64,000 nt of DNA from JBCBSP01 sp039819095 (GTDB lineage: Bacteria > Pseudomonadota > Alphaproteobacteria > Caulobacterales > Maricaulaceae). The stretch is from contig JBCBSP010000001.1 of NCBI GenBank assembly GCA_039819095.1, positions 186,001-250,000 of the forward strand. Reading direction: 5' to 3'. The notes under the pieces were generated by a model. The model did no database searches. It was given only the letters and a program-made list of their open reading frames with translations, and was not told where the DNA came from. Position 1 is the stretch's first letter. Every line of letters begins with the position of its first letter. Position numbers and translations under genes: made by a program. Positions 27,225 to 35,597 of this stretch are shown piece by piece.

Positions 27225-28196
27225 ATGCTGAGCCTTATTCGAACCCGTGCGATCCAGTTTGGAACGGTCGTCATGTCGATGGCTGCGCCGGCGATCGTGA
27301 TTCACTCGATCCAGCGGATGATGGCCAGAGAAGTCATGTTGTTCGCAGGCGGGGCGAGTTTCTTCGCATTGCTGGCGCTTTTCCCTGCGCTCGCCGCCGG
27401 CGCCGCCATTTACGGCCTCCTGGTGTCGCCGGACGCCGCCGCATCGCAGATGACCCGCATCGCCGATACCGGCGTGGTGCCCCCGACAGCGCAGAGCTTC
27501 CTGTCGACCCAAGTGAGCCAGCTCGCCGGCGCGCCAGCCGCTTCGCTGACCCTGCAGGGCGCGGTGGCGTTGCTCATCTCCGTGTTCGCCGCCGCGCGCG
27601 GCGCCAAGGCCGTAATCGCCGGGCTCAATCAGATCGCCCGGCGCGGCGATCTTCGCAATGTGCTGCATTTCAATCTACTCGCCATGGGCGCTGTGATGGC
27701 GGGTGGAGCGCTGCTGATCGCCTCGAATTTGCTTGTCTTCGCCGTGCCCAACGTGATCCGCCCGATTGCGCGCCTGTTCGGCGTGGAGGGTCTGGATTAC
27801 TCGCTGATTTTCAACGAGTGGACGACGGCGGCGCTGGCGATGGGGACCGCGCTCTACTTGTTGTACCGCTATCTGATGCAGCGCGCCGGAGAGACCTCCT
27901 GGCGCGCCTCCCTGGTCGGCGCGGCCAGCGCGACCGCGCTCTGGCTGGCCGGTTCAAAAGGCTTCTCGCTTTACGTGACAGCGGTGATCCATCCGACCGC
28001 CTACGGTTCGCTCGGCGCGCTCATTGTGTTCCTTCTCTGGGTCTATTGGAGCTCCTACGCCGTCTTTTTCGGCGGTTCCCTGGCGGTGGAAGTGGATAAC
28101 TGGCGCGCAGGCAAGCGCGCCGTGGACGAAGACCGGGGTTCCGACAGCGAGGCTGCGAGGCCGAAGCGGGGCGGGCAAGGCAAGGACGCCGCCTGA
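27225..28196 (+). CDS. YihY/BrkB family inner-membrane protein
   Basis: 323 residues from ATG 27225 (a TTG at 27213 is an alternative). Six hydrophobic segments occur in the YihY spacing. EVMLFAGGASFFALLALFPALAA is the family's first-helix signature, and AYGSLGALIVFLLWVYWSSYAVFFGG is its characteristic C-terminal helix pair. The tail is hydrophilic and charged (RAVDEDRGSDSE onwards). Older databases call the family ribonuclease BN or virulence factor BrkB. Its molecular function is unsettled. The upstream region is unusually structured. Confidence 0.88.
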   Translation: MLSLIRTRAIQFGTVVMSMAAPAIVIHSIQRMMAREVMLFAGGASFFALLALFPALAAGAAIYGLLVSPDAAASQMTRIADTGVVPPTAQSFLSTQVSQLAGAPAASLTLQGAVALLISVFAAARGAKAVIAGLNQIARRGDLRNVLHFNLLAMGAVMAGGALLIASNLLVFAVPNVIRPIARLFGVEGLDYSLIFNEWTTAALAMGTALYLLYRYLMQRAGETSWRASLVGAASATALWLAGSKGFSLYVTAVIHPTAYGSLGALIVFLLWVYWSSYAVFFGGSLAVEVDNWRAGKRAVDEDRGSDSEAARPKRGGQGKDAA

Positions 28197-28295
28197 AACC
28201 CCTTTCACTGACCGACGCGATGGTATAACTCGCCCTTCAAGGTTCTCGTTTCAACGCACGTTGAAACCGCTGCGATTTTTCAAGGAGGCTTCCCG

Positions 28296-28988
28296 GTGAA
28301 GAAGGTCTACCCAGACGCCAAGAGCGCCCTTGACGGGCTGCTGTTCGACGACATGACGCTGATGGCTGGCGGGTTTGGCCTGTGCGGCATCCCGGAAAAC
28401 CTCATACTGGCGCTGCGCGATAGCGGCGCCAAAGGGCTGACCGTGATTTCCAACAATGCCGGCGTGGATGATTTCGGGCTTGGTCTGCTGCTGCACACGC
28501 GTCAGATCAAGAAAATGGTCTCTTCCTATGTGGGGGAGAACAAGACGTTCGAGACCCAGTATCTGAACGGCGATCTGGAACTGGAGTTCAACCCGCAGGG
28601 CACGCTCGCTGAACGCATCCGCGCCGGTGGGGCGGGCATTCCCGGCTTCTACACCAAGACCGGCGTCGGCACGCTCGTTGCTGAAGGCAAGGAGCACAAG
28701 GAGTTCCACGGCGAGACCTACATCCTGGAGACCGGGCTGGTCGCCGATGTCTCCCTGGTCAAAGCCTGGAAGGGCGATGCGGAAGGCAATCTGGTGTTCC
28801 GCAAGACCGCCCGCAACTTCAACCCGATGATGGCCACGGCCGGCAAGGTGACAGTCGCAGAGGTCGAAGAGATCGTACCGGTCGGCTCGCTTGATCCGGA
28901 CCACATCCACACGCCGGGCATTTTCGTGCAGCGCCTGATCGAGGGCCAACACGAAAAGCGCATCGAACAGCGCACCGTGCGCAGCTAA
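28296..28988 (+). CDS. scoA: Succinyl-CoA:3-ketoacid CoA-transferase subunit A
   Basis: 230 residues. AAGGAGG at 28282-28288 precedes GTG 28296 by 7 bases. MTLMAGGFGLCGIPENLI is the CoA-transferase subunit A signature, and FYTKTGVGTLVAEGKEHKEF is conserved in SCOT alpha chains. With subunit B, 24 bases downstream, it moves CoA from succinyl-CoA to acetoacetate so ketone bodies or PHB monomers can be used. The YihY gene upstream ends 99 bases away, and that gap shows no strong hairpin. Confidence 0.93.
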   Translation: MKKVYPDAKSALDGLLFDDMTLMAGGFGLCGIPENLILALRDSGAKGLTVISNNAGVDDFGLGLLLHTRQIKKMVSSYVGENKTFETQYLNGDLELEFNPQGTLAERIRAGGAGIPGFYTKTGVGTLVAEGKEHKEFHGETYILETGLVADVSLVKAWKGDAEGNLVFRKTARNFNPMMATAGKVTVAEVEEIVPVGSLDPDHIHTPGIFVQRLIEGQHEKRIEQRTVRS

Positions 28989-29012
28989 TCTGACAGGACA
29001 AGGAGAGCAGCC

Positions 29013-29660
29013 ATGGCCTGGACCCGCGAACAACTCGCCGAACGCGCCGCGCAGGAGCTGGAGGACGGCTTCTACGTCAATCTCGGGATCGGCATCCCGA
29101 CCCTGGTGGCCAACTACATTCCCGATGGGATGGACGTCACGCTGCAGTCGGAGAACGGCATGCTCGGCATGGGCCCGTTCCCGCGCGAGAACGAGGTCGA
29201 CGCCGATCTCATCAATGCCGGCAAGCAGACCATCACCGAGCTGGACCGCACGAGTTATTTCTCCTCGTCAGACAGCTTTGGAATGATCCGCGGCGGACAT
29301 ATTGATCTGTCCATCCTAGGCGCGATGGAGGTGTCCGAAGACGGCGATCTCGCCAACTGGATGATCCCGGGCAAGATGGTCAAAGGCATGGGTGGGGCGA
29401 TGGACCTCGTCGCGGGCGTGAAACGCGTGGTGGTGATTATGGATCACGCCTCCAAGAAGGGCGATCCGAAGCTCCTGCACCAATGCTCGCTGCCGCTGAC
29501 GGGTCAGAAATGCGTGCATCGGGTGATCACCACGATGGGCGTGTTCGACGTCACCGATGACGGGCTGGTTCTGATCGAGCTGGCGCCGGATGTGACGGTG
29601 GAAGCCATCACCGCTGCGACCGAGGCGAATTTCAAGATCGCGGAATCTCTGGCCGCTTGA
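29013..29660 (+). CDS. scoB: Succinyl-CoA:3-ketoacid CoA-transferase subunit B
   Basis: 215 residues. The catalytic glutamate is in TLQSENGMLGMGPFP, and GGHIDLSILGAMEVSEDGDL and GAMDLVAGVKRVVVIMDH are SCOT beta-chain hallmarks. The active-site Glu forms the enzyme-CoA thioester during transfer. ACAAGGAGAG lies just before the ATG. It pairs with the alpha subunit directly upstream. The CaiB-type gene and this pair suggest a small acyl-CoA catabolic neighbourhood. Confidence 0.94.
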   Translation: MAWTREQLAERAAQELEDGFYVNLGIGIPTLVANYIPDGMDVTLQSENGMLGMGPFPRENEVDADLINAGKQTITELDRTSYFSSSDSFGMIRGGHIDLSILGAMEVSEDGDLANWMIPGKMVKGMGGAMDLVAGVKRVVVIMDHASKKGDPKLLHQCSLPLTGQKCVHRVITTMGVFDVTDDGLVLIELAPDVTVEAITAATEANFKIAESLAA

Positions 29661-29749
29661 GCTGACTTCGCCTGAATCACGCCGTATTCTGTCGCTTATC
29701 GTTGCGTCTGCGCCGGTTCGGCGCATTCGATTGTCGATGGGAGAACATC

Positions 29750-30163
29750 ATGCGTTCAGATCAGTTTTTCGCAGGTCTAGCGGCGGCTTTGACGCTTGCG
29801 TCGTTTGCGCACGCACAGTCGGCCAATCCGGCTGAGGCCGCGAGTTCGGAAGCATCCGAAGCCGCCATCGCCTCGGTCGAGGCCAGCGCGGCGATCACCG
29901 AGGCCGGTTTGAAAAGCGCAGTGGGCGCTACGGCCTTGCCGCTAAGCGCCACTGGGCTGGTCAGCGCGACAGCGGGCGCATCGGCAATGGAAATCGGCGC
30001 AGACTCGATCGAGGCCGGTATTGCCTCGGCCGAATTCGCCACCACCCCGCTCAGCGTTACCGATCAGGTCGTCGCACCGGCGCCGATGCCGCAGCCCTTG
30101 CCCGACCTCAACCCGCCCGCCAGCGCTGACGATGCGGCCCAAGATAACGATGCACCGCAATGA
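29750..30163 (+). CDS. Small secreted alanine/serine-rich protein, unknown
   Basis: 137 residues from ATG 29750, preceded by TGGGAGAA. Residues 1-22 form a signal peptide ending at AHA. The mature part is low-complexity: Ala makes up roughly a third, with Glu and Ser spaced regularly (SEASEAAIASVEASAAIT), which favours helix or coiled coil. The C-terminus is proline-rich. It overlaps the DUF2145 gene by 4 bases (ATGA). I recognise no family; a structural or chaperone role for its neighbour is only a guess. Confidence 0.65.
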   Translation: MRSDQFFAGLAAALTLASFAHAQSANPAEAASSEASEAAIASVEASAAITEAGLKSAVGATALPLSATGLVSATAGASAMEIGADSIEAGIASAEFATTPLSVTDQVVAPAPMPQPLPDLNPPASADDAAQDNDAPQ

Positions 30164-31002
30164 TCATGCGCATAGTCACAGCGATTGCGGCAGCGGCGCT
30201 TCTTGCGACACCGGCGGTTGCGCAGAGCCGACCGTTTGACTCCACGCCTCGCGATATCGCTCAGGACACAGAAGACGGCTTTCTGAGCGCTGAAGACGCG
30301 GCGCTGTTTTCAAAACAGATCGAACGCGATCTCGCCGCGCGCGGTGCGCGGGTCGCACTCGTCTTCCGCTCCGGACGGCCAAGGGACGAGCTGCCTGAAG
30401 GAGTGCGCTACACCCATGGGGCTTTCTGGGTCTACCAGCCGCTACAGGCGGCTGACGGTACCGTGTTCAACGGCTATGCGGTCTACAATCTCTATGTTTC
30501 CAATGAGGATCCGGACGGGTCCTATCTGCATCAGGACTTCCCGTTCGACTTCACCCGTCCGATGAGCATTCCTGAGGCGGGGGTCATCATCCCCGTGCCG
30601 GAGCTTCAGCGCCGCGTCCTGCAGATCATGGCCTCGCCAACCTATGAGGCGCTGCATCAGGACCGGTATTCGCTGATTTCCAACCCGCATGAGCTCAGCT
30701 ACCAGAACTGCAACGAGTTCATGCTGGATGTGATCGCCGCTGCACTGTGGGAGACGGATGACCGGGCTCAGCTCAAGGTCAATCTTGAAGCGCATTTCGA
30801 TGCGGCGGAGATCGAGACGAACCTGTTTGAGCGACTCTTTGCGCCAATGGTTGATAGCCGCCTGAAGACCGATGACCATCGCGGCGGCATTCGAACAACG
30901 ACCTACCTGTCAATGGCCCGCTTCATGGATCAGAACGGCTACGCCGTTGCGACATATGAGCTTGGCTATGATGACCCGGTCGAATCCGTTGGATCTGAGT
31001 AG
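30160..31002 (+). CDS. DUF2145 family secreted protein
   Basis: 280 residues. A signal peptide of about 22 residues (cleavage after AVA) precedes the family core. VALVFRSGRPRDELPEGVRY, THGAFWVYQ, YAVYNLY, GVIIPVPELQRRVLQIM and the conserved NCNEFMLDVI, with H651-type positions replaced by YSLISNPHELS, fit DUF2145. The Cys in QNCNEF together with the upstream TH resembles a papain/NlpC-like layout, so cysteine-hydrolase activity is possible but unproven. It overlaps the preceding alanine-rich protein gene, suggesting a two-gene exported unit. ATG at 30166 is an alternative start. Confidence 0.72.
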   Translation: MIMRIVTAIAAAALLATPAVAQSRPFDSTPRDIAQDTEDGFLSAEDAALFSKQIERDLAARGARVALVFRSGRPRDELPEGVRYTHGAFWVYQPLQAADGTVFNGYAVYNLYVSNEDPDGSYLHQDFPFDFTRPMSIPEAGVIIPVPELQRRVLQIMASPTYEALHQDRYSLISNPHELSYQNCNEFMLDVIAAALWETDDRAQLKVNLEAHFDAAEIETNLFERLFAPMVDSRLKTDDHRGGIRTTTYLSMARFMDQNGYAVATYELGYDDPVESVGSE

Positions 31003-31031
31003 GTGAAACGGGAAGACCGGCGGGCAGGGCG

Positions 31032-31424
31032 CTAAACGTCCGCCCGCCTTGCCTCTTCCAGCTCCTTGCCGAGAAAATAGCTGATCGTGGTGCGGATCAC
31101 GACCAGGGCTGCGACGAAGATCAAATCGCCCAGTTCGCGGCTGATCACGGTATGGACGATGTCCGAGGCGATCATGAACTCGATCCCAAGCAGGATGTAG
31201 AAGCCCAGGGTCAGGCGCACGGACTGGCAGTGCTCAGCATCCCCGCTTGTGATCACGCGCCGGGCTTCGCGCCGAATGAAGCTGAACAGGGCAATCGCGA
31301 AGCCGTACAGAATCACGGCGATGCCGATCAGATCGATCACCACGGCGACCGTTTCCAGCACGGGGACCAGCGGCGCGAGCCAGCCATGCACCTCCATCGC
31401 CTGAGTGCCAAGATGCATGTCCAT
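31032..31424 (-). CDS. DUF1622 family membrane protein
   Basis: 130 residues with three hydrophobic segments (about 16-48, 72-90, 97-115). RLTLGFYILLGIEFMIASDI is the DUF1622 signature, and RTTISYFLGKELEE closes the domain. Members are small inner-membrane proteins of unknown function. Its ATG overlaps the stop of the Rieske-ThDP fusion gene by one base, so it is the second gene of that unit and may be its membrane partner. Confidence 0.82.
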   Translation of the reverse strand: MDMHLGTQAMEVHGWLAPLVPVLETVAVVIDLIGIAVILYGFAIALFSFIRREARRVITSGDAEHCQSVRLTLGFYILLGIEFMIASDIVHTVISRELGDLIFVAALVVIRTTISYFLGKELEEARRADV

Positions 31425-33424
31425 CAGATCAACTCGCCGTCCTGCATGATTTCCAGAAGGGCCGGACCCTCCTGCGCGAGCGCTTCAGCCATGGCCCCGT
31501 CCAGCGCTTCACGGCTCGTCACCCGTCGACCCCAGCCGCCACAATCCTTGGCGAACTCAGCGAAATTCGGATTGATCAGGCTGGTCTGATACACGGGGAA
31601 TTCTTCGCCGCGCTGCTCCTTGGAGATTTTCCCGAGCTCAGCATTGTTCAAAAGGATCAGCGTGATGTTCATCCCGTGGCGGATCGCGGTGGTGAACTCC
31701 ATGGCGTATTGCGCGAACCCGCCATCCCCGGCCACGGCGATGACCTTGCGCCCGCGATGACGCTCGAAATCCTGTGTCGCCGCCCACGCGCCCATTGCGG
31801 CGGGGAAGGCGAAGCCGATGGACCCGAGATACCCCGACAACAGAACGCTCTGCCCGCAGGGTTCAAAGTAGCGCCCGAAGGAGTAGGCGTTATTGCCGAC
31901 ATCAACCGCCATGACGCCATCGCTCGGCGCCAGACGGGTCAGGGCTTCGAACACAGCGCTGGCCGACAGGCCCTTGCCTCGATCCTCGCTTAAGCGCACT
32001 GCTTTTTCATCACGCCAGATGCGCCAGCGTTCGGCGATCTCGCCGCGCTGATCGCGACCGGCCAGTGACAGAGCCTGTTGTACGCCCTCGCGCAGCAGTG
32101 ACACGCTGCGGCCGACCTCGCCAAGAACCGGAATATCGATGCTGTGGAACTTGCCGATCTGCATCGGGTCGAACTCCACCTGGATGATCGGCTTTTTCGG
32201 TGCGATGCCCGTGTGATTGGAGAAGGAGGAGCCGAGCGCCAGAATGAGGTCGCACTCATTCATGAACCAGCTTGCGATCGGCGTGCCGGAACGGCCGAGC
32301 ACGCCGGCGGCGAGCGGGTGGGTGTCCGGGATCTGGCCCTTCGCCTTGAACGTCGTCGCGATGGGACAGTTCAGCGCTTCGGCCAGCTCGATGATCGCGT
32401 CCATCGCATCGCGCGCGCCATAGCCCACGATGATCATGGGCCGCTCTGCGGACTTCACTGCGTCAAGCGCCGCCTCAATGCTCTCGGGTGAAGGCGCGAC
32501 ATCCAGCGGTGCGGTTCTTCCGTCCGGTCGTGATGGCGAAGCCTCGCTTTCTTCCTTGGCGACGTCATCGGGGAAGATCAGATGCGCGACATCGCGTTGA
32601 ACGATGGCGTTCTTGCACGCCAACGTCATCAGCTCGCCATGGCGCGAGGAAGACAGCACCGTCTGGCTGAAACGGGAGACCGCGTCGAAAGCCGACGCCA
32701 GATCAATGTCCTGGAAAGCCCCGGGTCCGAAGACCTGAACCTGTACCTGCCCGGTCAGCGCCAGGACCGGCGCCCGGTCCATCTTCGCGTCCCAAAGCCC
32801 GGTCAGCATGTTGGTGGCGCCCGGTCCTGCGATGGACAGGCAGGCCGCCGGCGAACCCGACAGCTTCGCGTAACCGGAGCAGGCGAATGAGGCCGCCCCC
32901 TCATGACGGATGGCGTAATAGCTGAGCGCGCCGGCCTCCTCCTGGGTGCGAAAGGCTTCGGCCAGGCCGAGATTGGAGTGGCCAACCATGCCGAACACGG
33001 TCTTCACGTCCCAATTGATCATGGTCTCGGTCATCACGTCTGAGACCGTGCGCGCACGCGGGGTTTCCGGCGGCACGCCGACATAGACGCCATCGCCGCG
33101 CAGCTCGACCGGATAGGTGGTTTGACCGGAGTCCTCATGGCCGCCGGGCGGCTTGCCGGTCAGAGGGTGAAAATCCCAGCCGTGCCAGGGACAGCGCAGC
33201 CAGCACTGGCCGTCCACGCCCTTTTCGATGGAGCCTTCGCCCAGCGGCCCGCCCTGGTGAGGGCAATGATTGTCCATCGCGGCGTACTGGCCGTCGAAAT
33301 GCACCAGCGCGATGAATTTCGTGCCAGCCGTGACCGATTTCGCCCGGCCTTCAGCCAGCTCGTGGTGATCGGCGACCTTGTACCAGATGAACTCTTCGGT
33401 GGTGGTTTCGGTGGTGTCCTGCAT
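31424..33424 (-). CDS. Rieske [2Fe-2S] domain fused to a thiamine-diphosphate enzyme (pyruvate oxidase/acetolactate synthase-like)
   Basis: 666 residues. Residues about 12-118 are a Rieske domain with ligands C54, H56, C78 and H81 (CPHQGGPLGEG; CPWHGWDF). Residues about 125-666 are a full ThDP enzyme: the cofactor-activating Glu175 in RHEGAASFACSGYAK, IAGPGATNMLTGL, the middle domain (MIIVGYGARDA), and the metal/ThDP motif GDGGFAQYAMEFTT ending in LLNN. ThDP enzymes decarboxylate 2-oxoacids. A built-in Rieske centre could take electrons from the intermediate, as flavin does in pyruvate oxidase. A strong SD (GAGGGAGGG) precedes the ATG. No signal peptide is present, so it is cytoplasmic. I know no characterised homologue. 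Confidence 0.85.
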   Translation of the reverse strand: MQDTTETTTEEFIWYKVADHHELAEGRAKSVTAGTKFIALVHFDGQYAAMDNHCPHQGGPLGEGSIEKGVDGQCWLRCPWHGWDFHPLTGKPPGGHEDSGQTTYPVELRGDGVYVGVPPETPRARTVSDVMTETMINWDVKTVFGMVGHSNLGLAEAFRTQEEAGALSYYAIRHEGAASFACSGYAKLSGSPAACLSIAGPGATNMLTGLWDAKMDRAPVLALTGQVQVQVFGPGAFQDIDLASAFDAVSRFSQTVLSSSRHGELMTLACKNAIVQRDVAHLIFPDDVAKEESEASPSRPDGRTAPLDVAPSPESIEAALDAVKSAERPMIIVGYGARDAMDAIIELAEALNCPIATTFKAKGQIPDTHPLAAGVLGRSGTPIASWFMNECDLILALGSSFSNHTGIAPKKPIIQVEFDPMQIGKFHSIDIPVLGEVGRSVSLLREGVQQALSLAGRDQRGEIAERWRIWRDEKAVRLSEDRGKGLSASAVFEALTRLAPSDGVMAVDVGNNAYSFGRYFEPCGQSVLLSGYLGSIGFAFPAAMGAWAATQDFERHRGRKVIAVAGDGGFAQYAMEFTTAIRHGMNITLILLNNAELGKISKEQRGEEFPVYQTSLINPNFAEFAKDCGGWGRRVTSREALDGAMAEALAQEGPALLEIMQDGELI

Positions 33425-33437
33425 CGCGCCCTCCCTC

Positions 33438-33452
33438 AGATCAGTCTGATCT
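33438..33452. promoter_or_regulatory. Palindromic operator candidate upstream of the Rieske-ThDP gene
   Basis: AGATCAG-T-CTGATCT is a perfect 7-base inverted repeat with a 1-base centre, starting 14 bases upstream of the ATG at 33424. It lies in the 169-base region between the two divergent Rieske units. CTGATCA recurs at 33474-33480. A repressor could control the minus-strand unit or both units from here. Confidence 0.5.
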
Positions 33453-33593
33453 TACTCAGGTTGGGCGGCAGTCCTGATCACAATCCATCACGAAATCAGG
33501 CTTGTTCTTGCCGAATGGTTCACTGAGTTGTCAGCTGACGGTGAGCGGTGAAGCTGAAAGGCTTTCTCGCAAGCCGACGCTCAGGGGGCGCAC

Positions 33594-35210
33594 ATGAAGA
33601 AGATTGCAATCGCGGACTGGTCCGCCTTGCCGGACCGAACGCCGCAACACGCTCTGGTCGCCAATGTCGATCTGGTCATCGTACGTTACGACGACGAAGT
33701 CTCGGTTCTGTATGGCCGATGCCTGCACCGCGGCGCGCTGATGGCGGACGGCCATGTGCGCGGCGATGATCTCATCTGCGGCGTTCATGACTGGGACTAC
33801 CGTTACGACACCGGCGTTTCCAGTTACGACAACGCTGAAAAGCTCCATAAATTCAGCGCCTGGATCGAAGCGGATCAGGTCCTCGTCGATGAAGACGAGA
33901 TCGCCGCCTGGCATGACGACAATCCGCAGCCCTTCGATCGGGGCGCCTATCTGGGGGATTATCAGGACACCGGTTCAGAAGCGGCTGAACCCTTCAACGC
34001 CATGATCCAGGCCTATGCCCGCGACGGGCTTGAGAAGACCGGCCATCACGGCCTTGTCTCGGCCATGGGCGTGCCGCGTCATGAGCTGCCCGACTGGGAT
34101 GACATCCAGATCGTCACCGCACAGCTCGCCCGTCCGCCTTTGCTGGACGATGCGCCGGTTGACAGCTCTGTCGTGATCGGACCGCGTGCGAAGAAACCGC
34201 TCCAGCTCGATATTCCTCTGTTTGTTTCCGACATGAGTTTCGGCGCGCTGTCGGCTTCGGCCAAGGTTGCGCTGGCGCGCGGCGCGGAGCTGGCCGGCAC
34301 GGGCATCTGTTCGGGCGAAGGTGGAATGCTGCCCGCTGAGCAGGAGGCGAACAGCCGGTATTTCTATGAGCTCGCCTCGGGCCGGTTCGGCTTTTCCTGG
34401 GACAAGCTGGGCAAGGTGCAGGCCTTTCACTTCAAAGGCGGGCAGGGCGCCAAGACGGGTACGGGCGGACATCTGCCCGGCCACAAGGTGATTGGCGAAA
34501 TCGCCGAAGTGCGCGGGCTGAAGCCGGGTGAAGCGGCGGTCTCGCCTTCGCGGTTTCCTGAATGGACCGAATGCGCGCAAATCCGCGAATTCGCAGACGA
34601 GGTGCGCGAGCGAACCGGCGGCATTCCCATCGGTTACAAGCTTTCCGCCCAACGCATTGAAGATGATATCGATGCGGCGCTGGAAGTGGGCGTCGATTAC
34701 ATCATCCTGGATGGTCGAGGCGGCGGCACCGGCGCGGCGCCCATCATCTTCCGCGACAATATCTCGGTCCCCACCATACCGGCGCTGGCGCGGGCCCGGC
34801 GTCATCTGGACCGCTCCGGAAACAGCGATATCAGCCTGGTGATCACCGGTGGCTTGCGCCGACCGGCTGACTTCGTCAAAGCACTCGCGCTCGGCGCTGA
34901 TGCGATTGCGGTTTCCAACGCGGCGATGCAGGCCATTGGCTGTATCGCCATGCGCGCCTGTCACACCAATAACTGCCCGGTCGGCATCGCTACTCAGCGC
35001 CCTGAACTTGTGAACCGTCTGGTGGTGGAGAAATCAGCCCAGCGCCTGAAGAATTTCTTCGATGCGACGGTAGAGCTCATGGCGGTGATGTCGCGCGCGT
35101 GCGGTCATGACCGCATGAGTGATTTCTCGACGCGCGATCTGACGACCTGGAAGCGCGAAATGGCCGATTTGACGGGCATTGAATATGGCGGCGTGGCGGG
35201 GAGAGGCTGA
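33594..35210 (+). CDS. Rieske domain fused to glutamate-synthase-type FMN/[3Fe-4S] domain
   Basis: 538 residues. Residues about 5-105 are a short Rieske-like domain with C43, H45, C62 and H65 (CLHRGAL; CGVHDWDY). Residues about 150-530 are the FMN-binding glutamate synthase barrel: VSDMSFGALSASAKVAL, KGGQGAKTGTGGHLPGHKV, ILDGRGGGTGAAP, and the [3Fe-4S] cysteines C450, C456 and C461 in GCIAMRACHTNNCPVG. There is no glutaminase domain, so it resembles stand-alone GltS-like proteins that work with separate ammonia or amine donors. It is first in a five-gene coupled operon. Its substrate is unknown. Confidence 0.85.
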   Translation: MKKIAIADWSALPDRTPQHALVANVDLVIVRYDDEVSVLYGRCLHRGALMADGHVRGDDLICGVHDWDYRYDTGVSSYDNAEKLHKFSAWIEADQVLVDEDEIAAWHDDNPQPFDRGAYLGDYQDTGSEAAEPFNAMIQAYARDGLEKTGHHGLVSAMGVPRHELPDWDDIQIVTAQLARPPLLDDAPVDSSVVIGPRAKKPLQLDIPLFVSDMSFGALSASAKVALARGAELAGTGICSGEGGMLPAEQEANSRYFYELASGRFGFSWDKLGKVQAFHFKGGQGAKTGTGGHLPGHKVIGEIAEVRGLKPGEAAVSPSRFPEWTECAQIREFADEVRERTGGIPIGYKLSAQRIEDDIDAALEVGVDYIILDGRGGGTGAAPIIFRDNISVPTIPALARARRHLDRSGNSDISLVITGGLRRPADFVKALALGADAIAVSNAAMQAIGCIAMRACHTNNCPVGIATQRPELVNRLVVEKSAQRLKNFFDATVELMAVMSRACGHDRMSDFSTRDLTTWKREMADLTGIEYGGVAGRG

Positions 35211-35211
35211 C

Positions 35212-35451
35212 ATGTCGACTGAACTGGCAAGCGCGATCTGGGCTGGGGCGGGCGTTTACGCGCTGATCGGCTTCGTTGTCGGGCTCGTGATGATCACCGT
35301 TCTGCTGAAAAGGGTGTCCAAGGGCGCCGCGACAGCAGCGCCGCTACAATTCCGACTCCTGATTCTGCCCGGCCTGATCGGGCTCTGGCCGCTGGTCCTG
35401 ATCGTCCTGTTCACGCGCCCATCGGCCCGTGTTGAGGGGGGGTCCTCATGA
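35212..35451 (+). CDS. Small two-helix membrane protein in the Rieske operon
   Basis: 79 residues starting 1 base after the preceding stop. Two hydrophobic segments (about 7-32 and 47-67) are separated by a basic loop (LLKRVSKGA). The end overlaps the next short gene by 4 bases (ATGA). I recognise no named family. Its placement between a cytosolic flavoprotein and a di-heme membrane protein suggests it is a subunit or assembly factor of a membrane complex. Confidence 0.7.
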   Translation: MSTELASAIWAGAGVYALIGFVVGLVMITVLLKRVSKGAATAAPLQFRLLILPGLIGLWPLVLIVLFTRPSARVEGGSS

Positions 35452-35597
35452 AACGGGCTCATCGCACAGCGCACTGGCTGATCTGGGTCCTCATGCCTGG
35501 CATTCTGCTTGTCATAATTGGGGCGTCGCTCGCCATTCGGGCCGAACCTGCAGTGAATCACGCGCTTCCAGCGGCGCTTATCGAGGAGGCGGGCTGA
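35448..35597 (+). CDS. 49-residue single-helix membrane protein
   Basis: ATG 35448 to TGA 35597. It has a basic N-terminus (MKRAHRTAH), one membrane helix (about residues 10-30), and a short tail ending EEAG. The stop overlaps the following ATG by one base and the start overlaps the previous stop by four, so coupling alone makes it a credible gene despite its size. Small single-helix subunits are common in heme-containing membrane complexes. No family is recognised. Confidence 0.65.
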   Translation: MKRAHRTAHWLIWVLMPGILLVIIGASLAIRAEPAVNHALPAALIEEAG

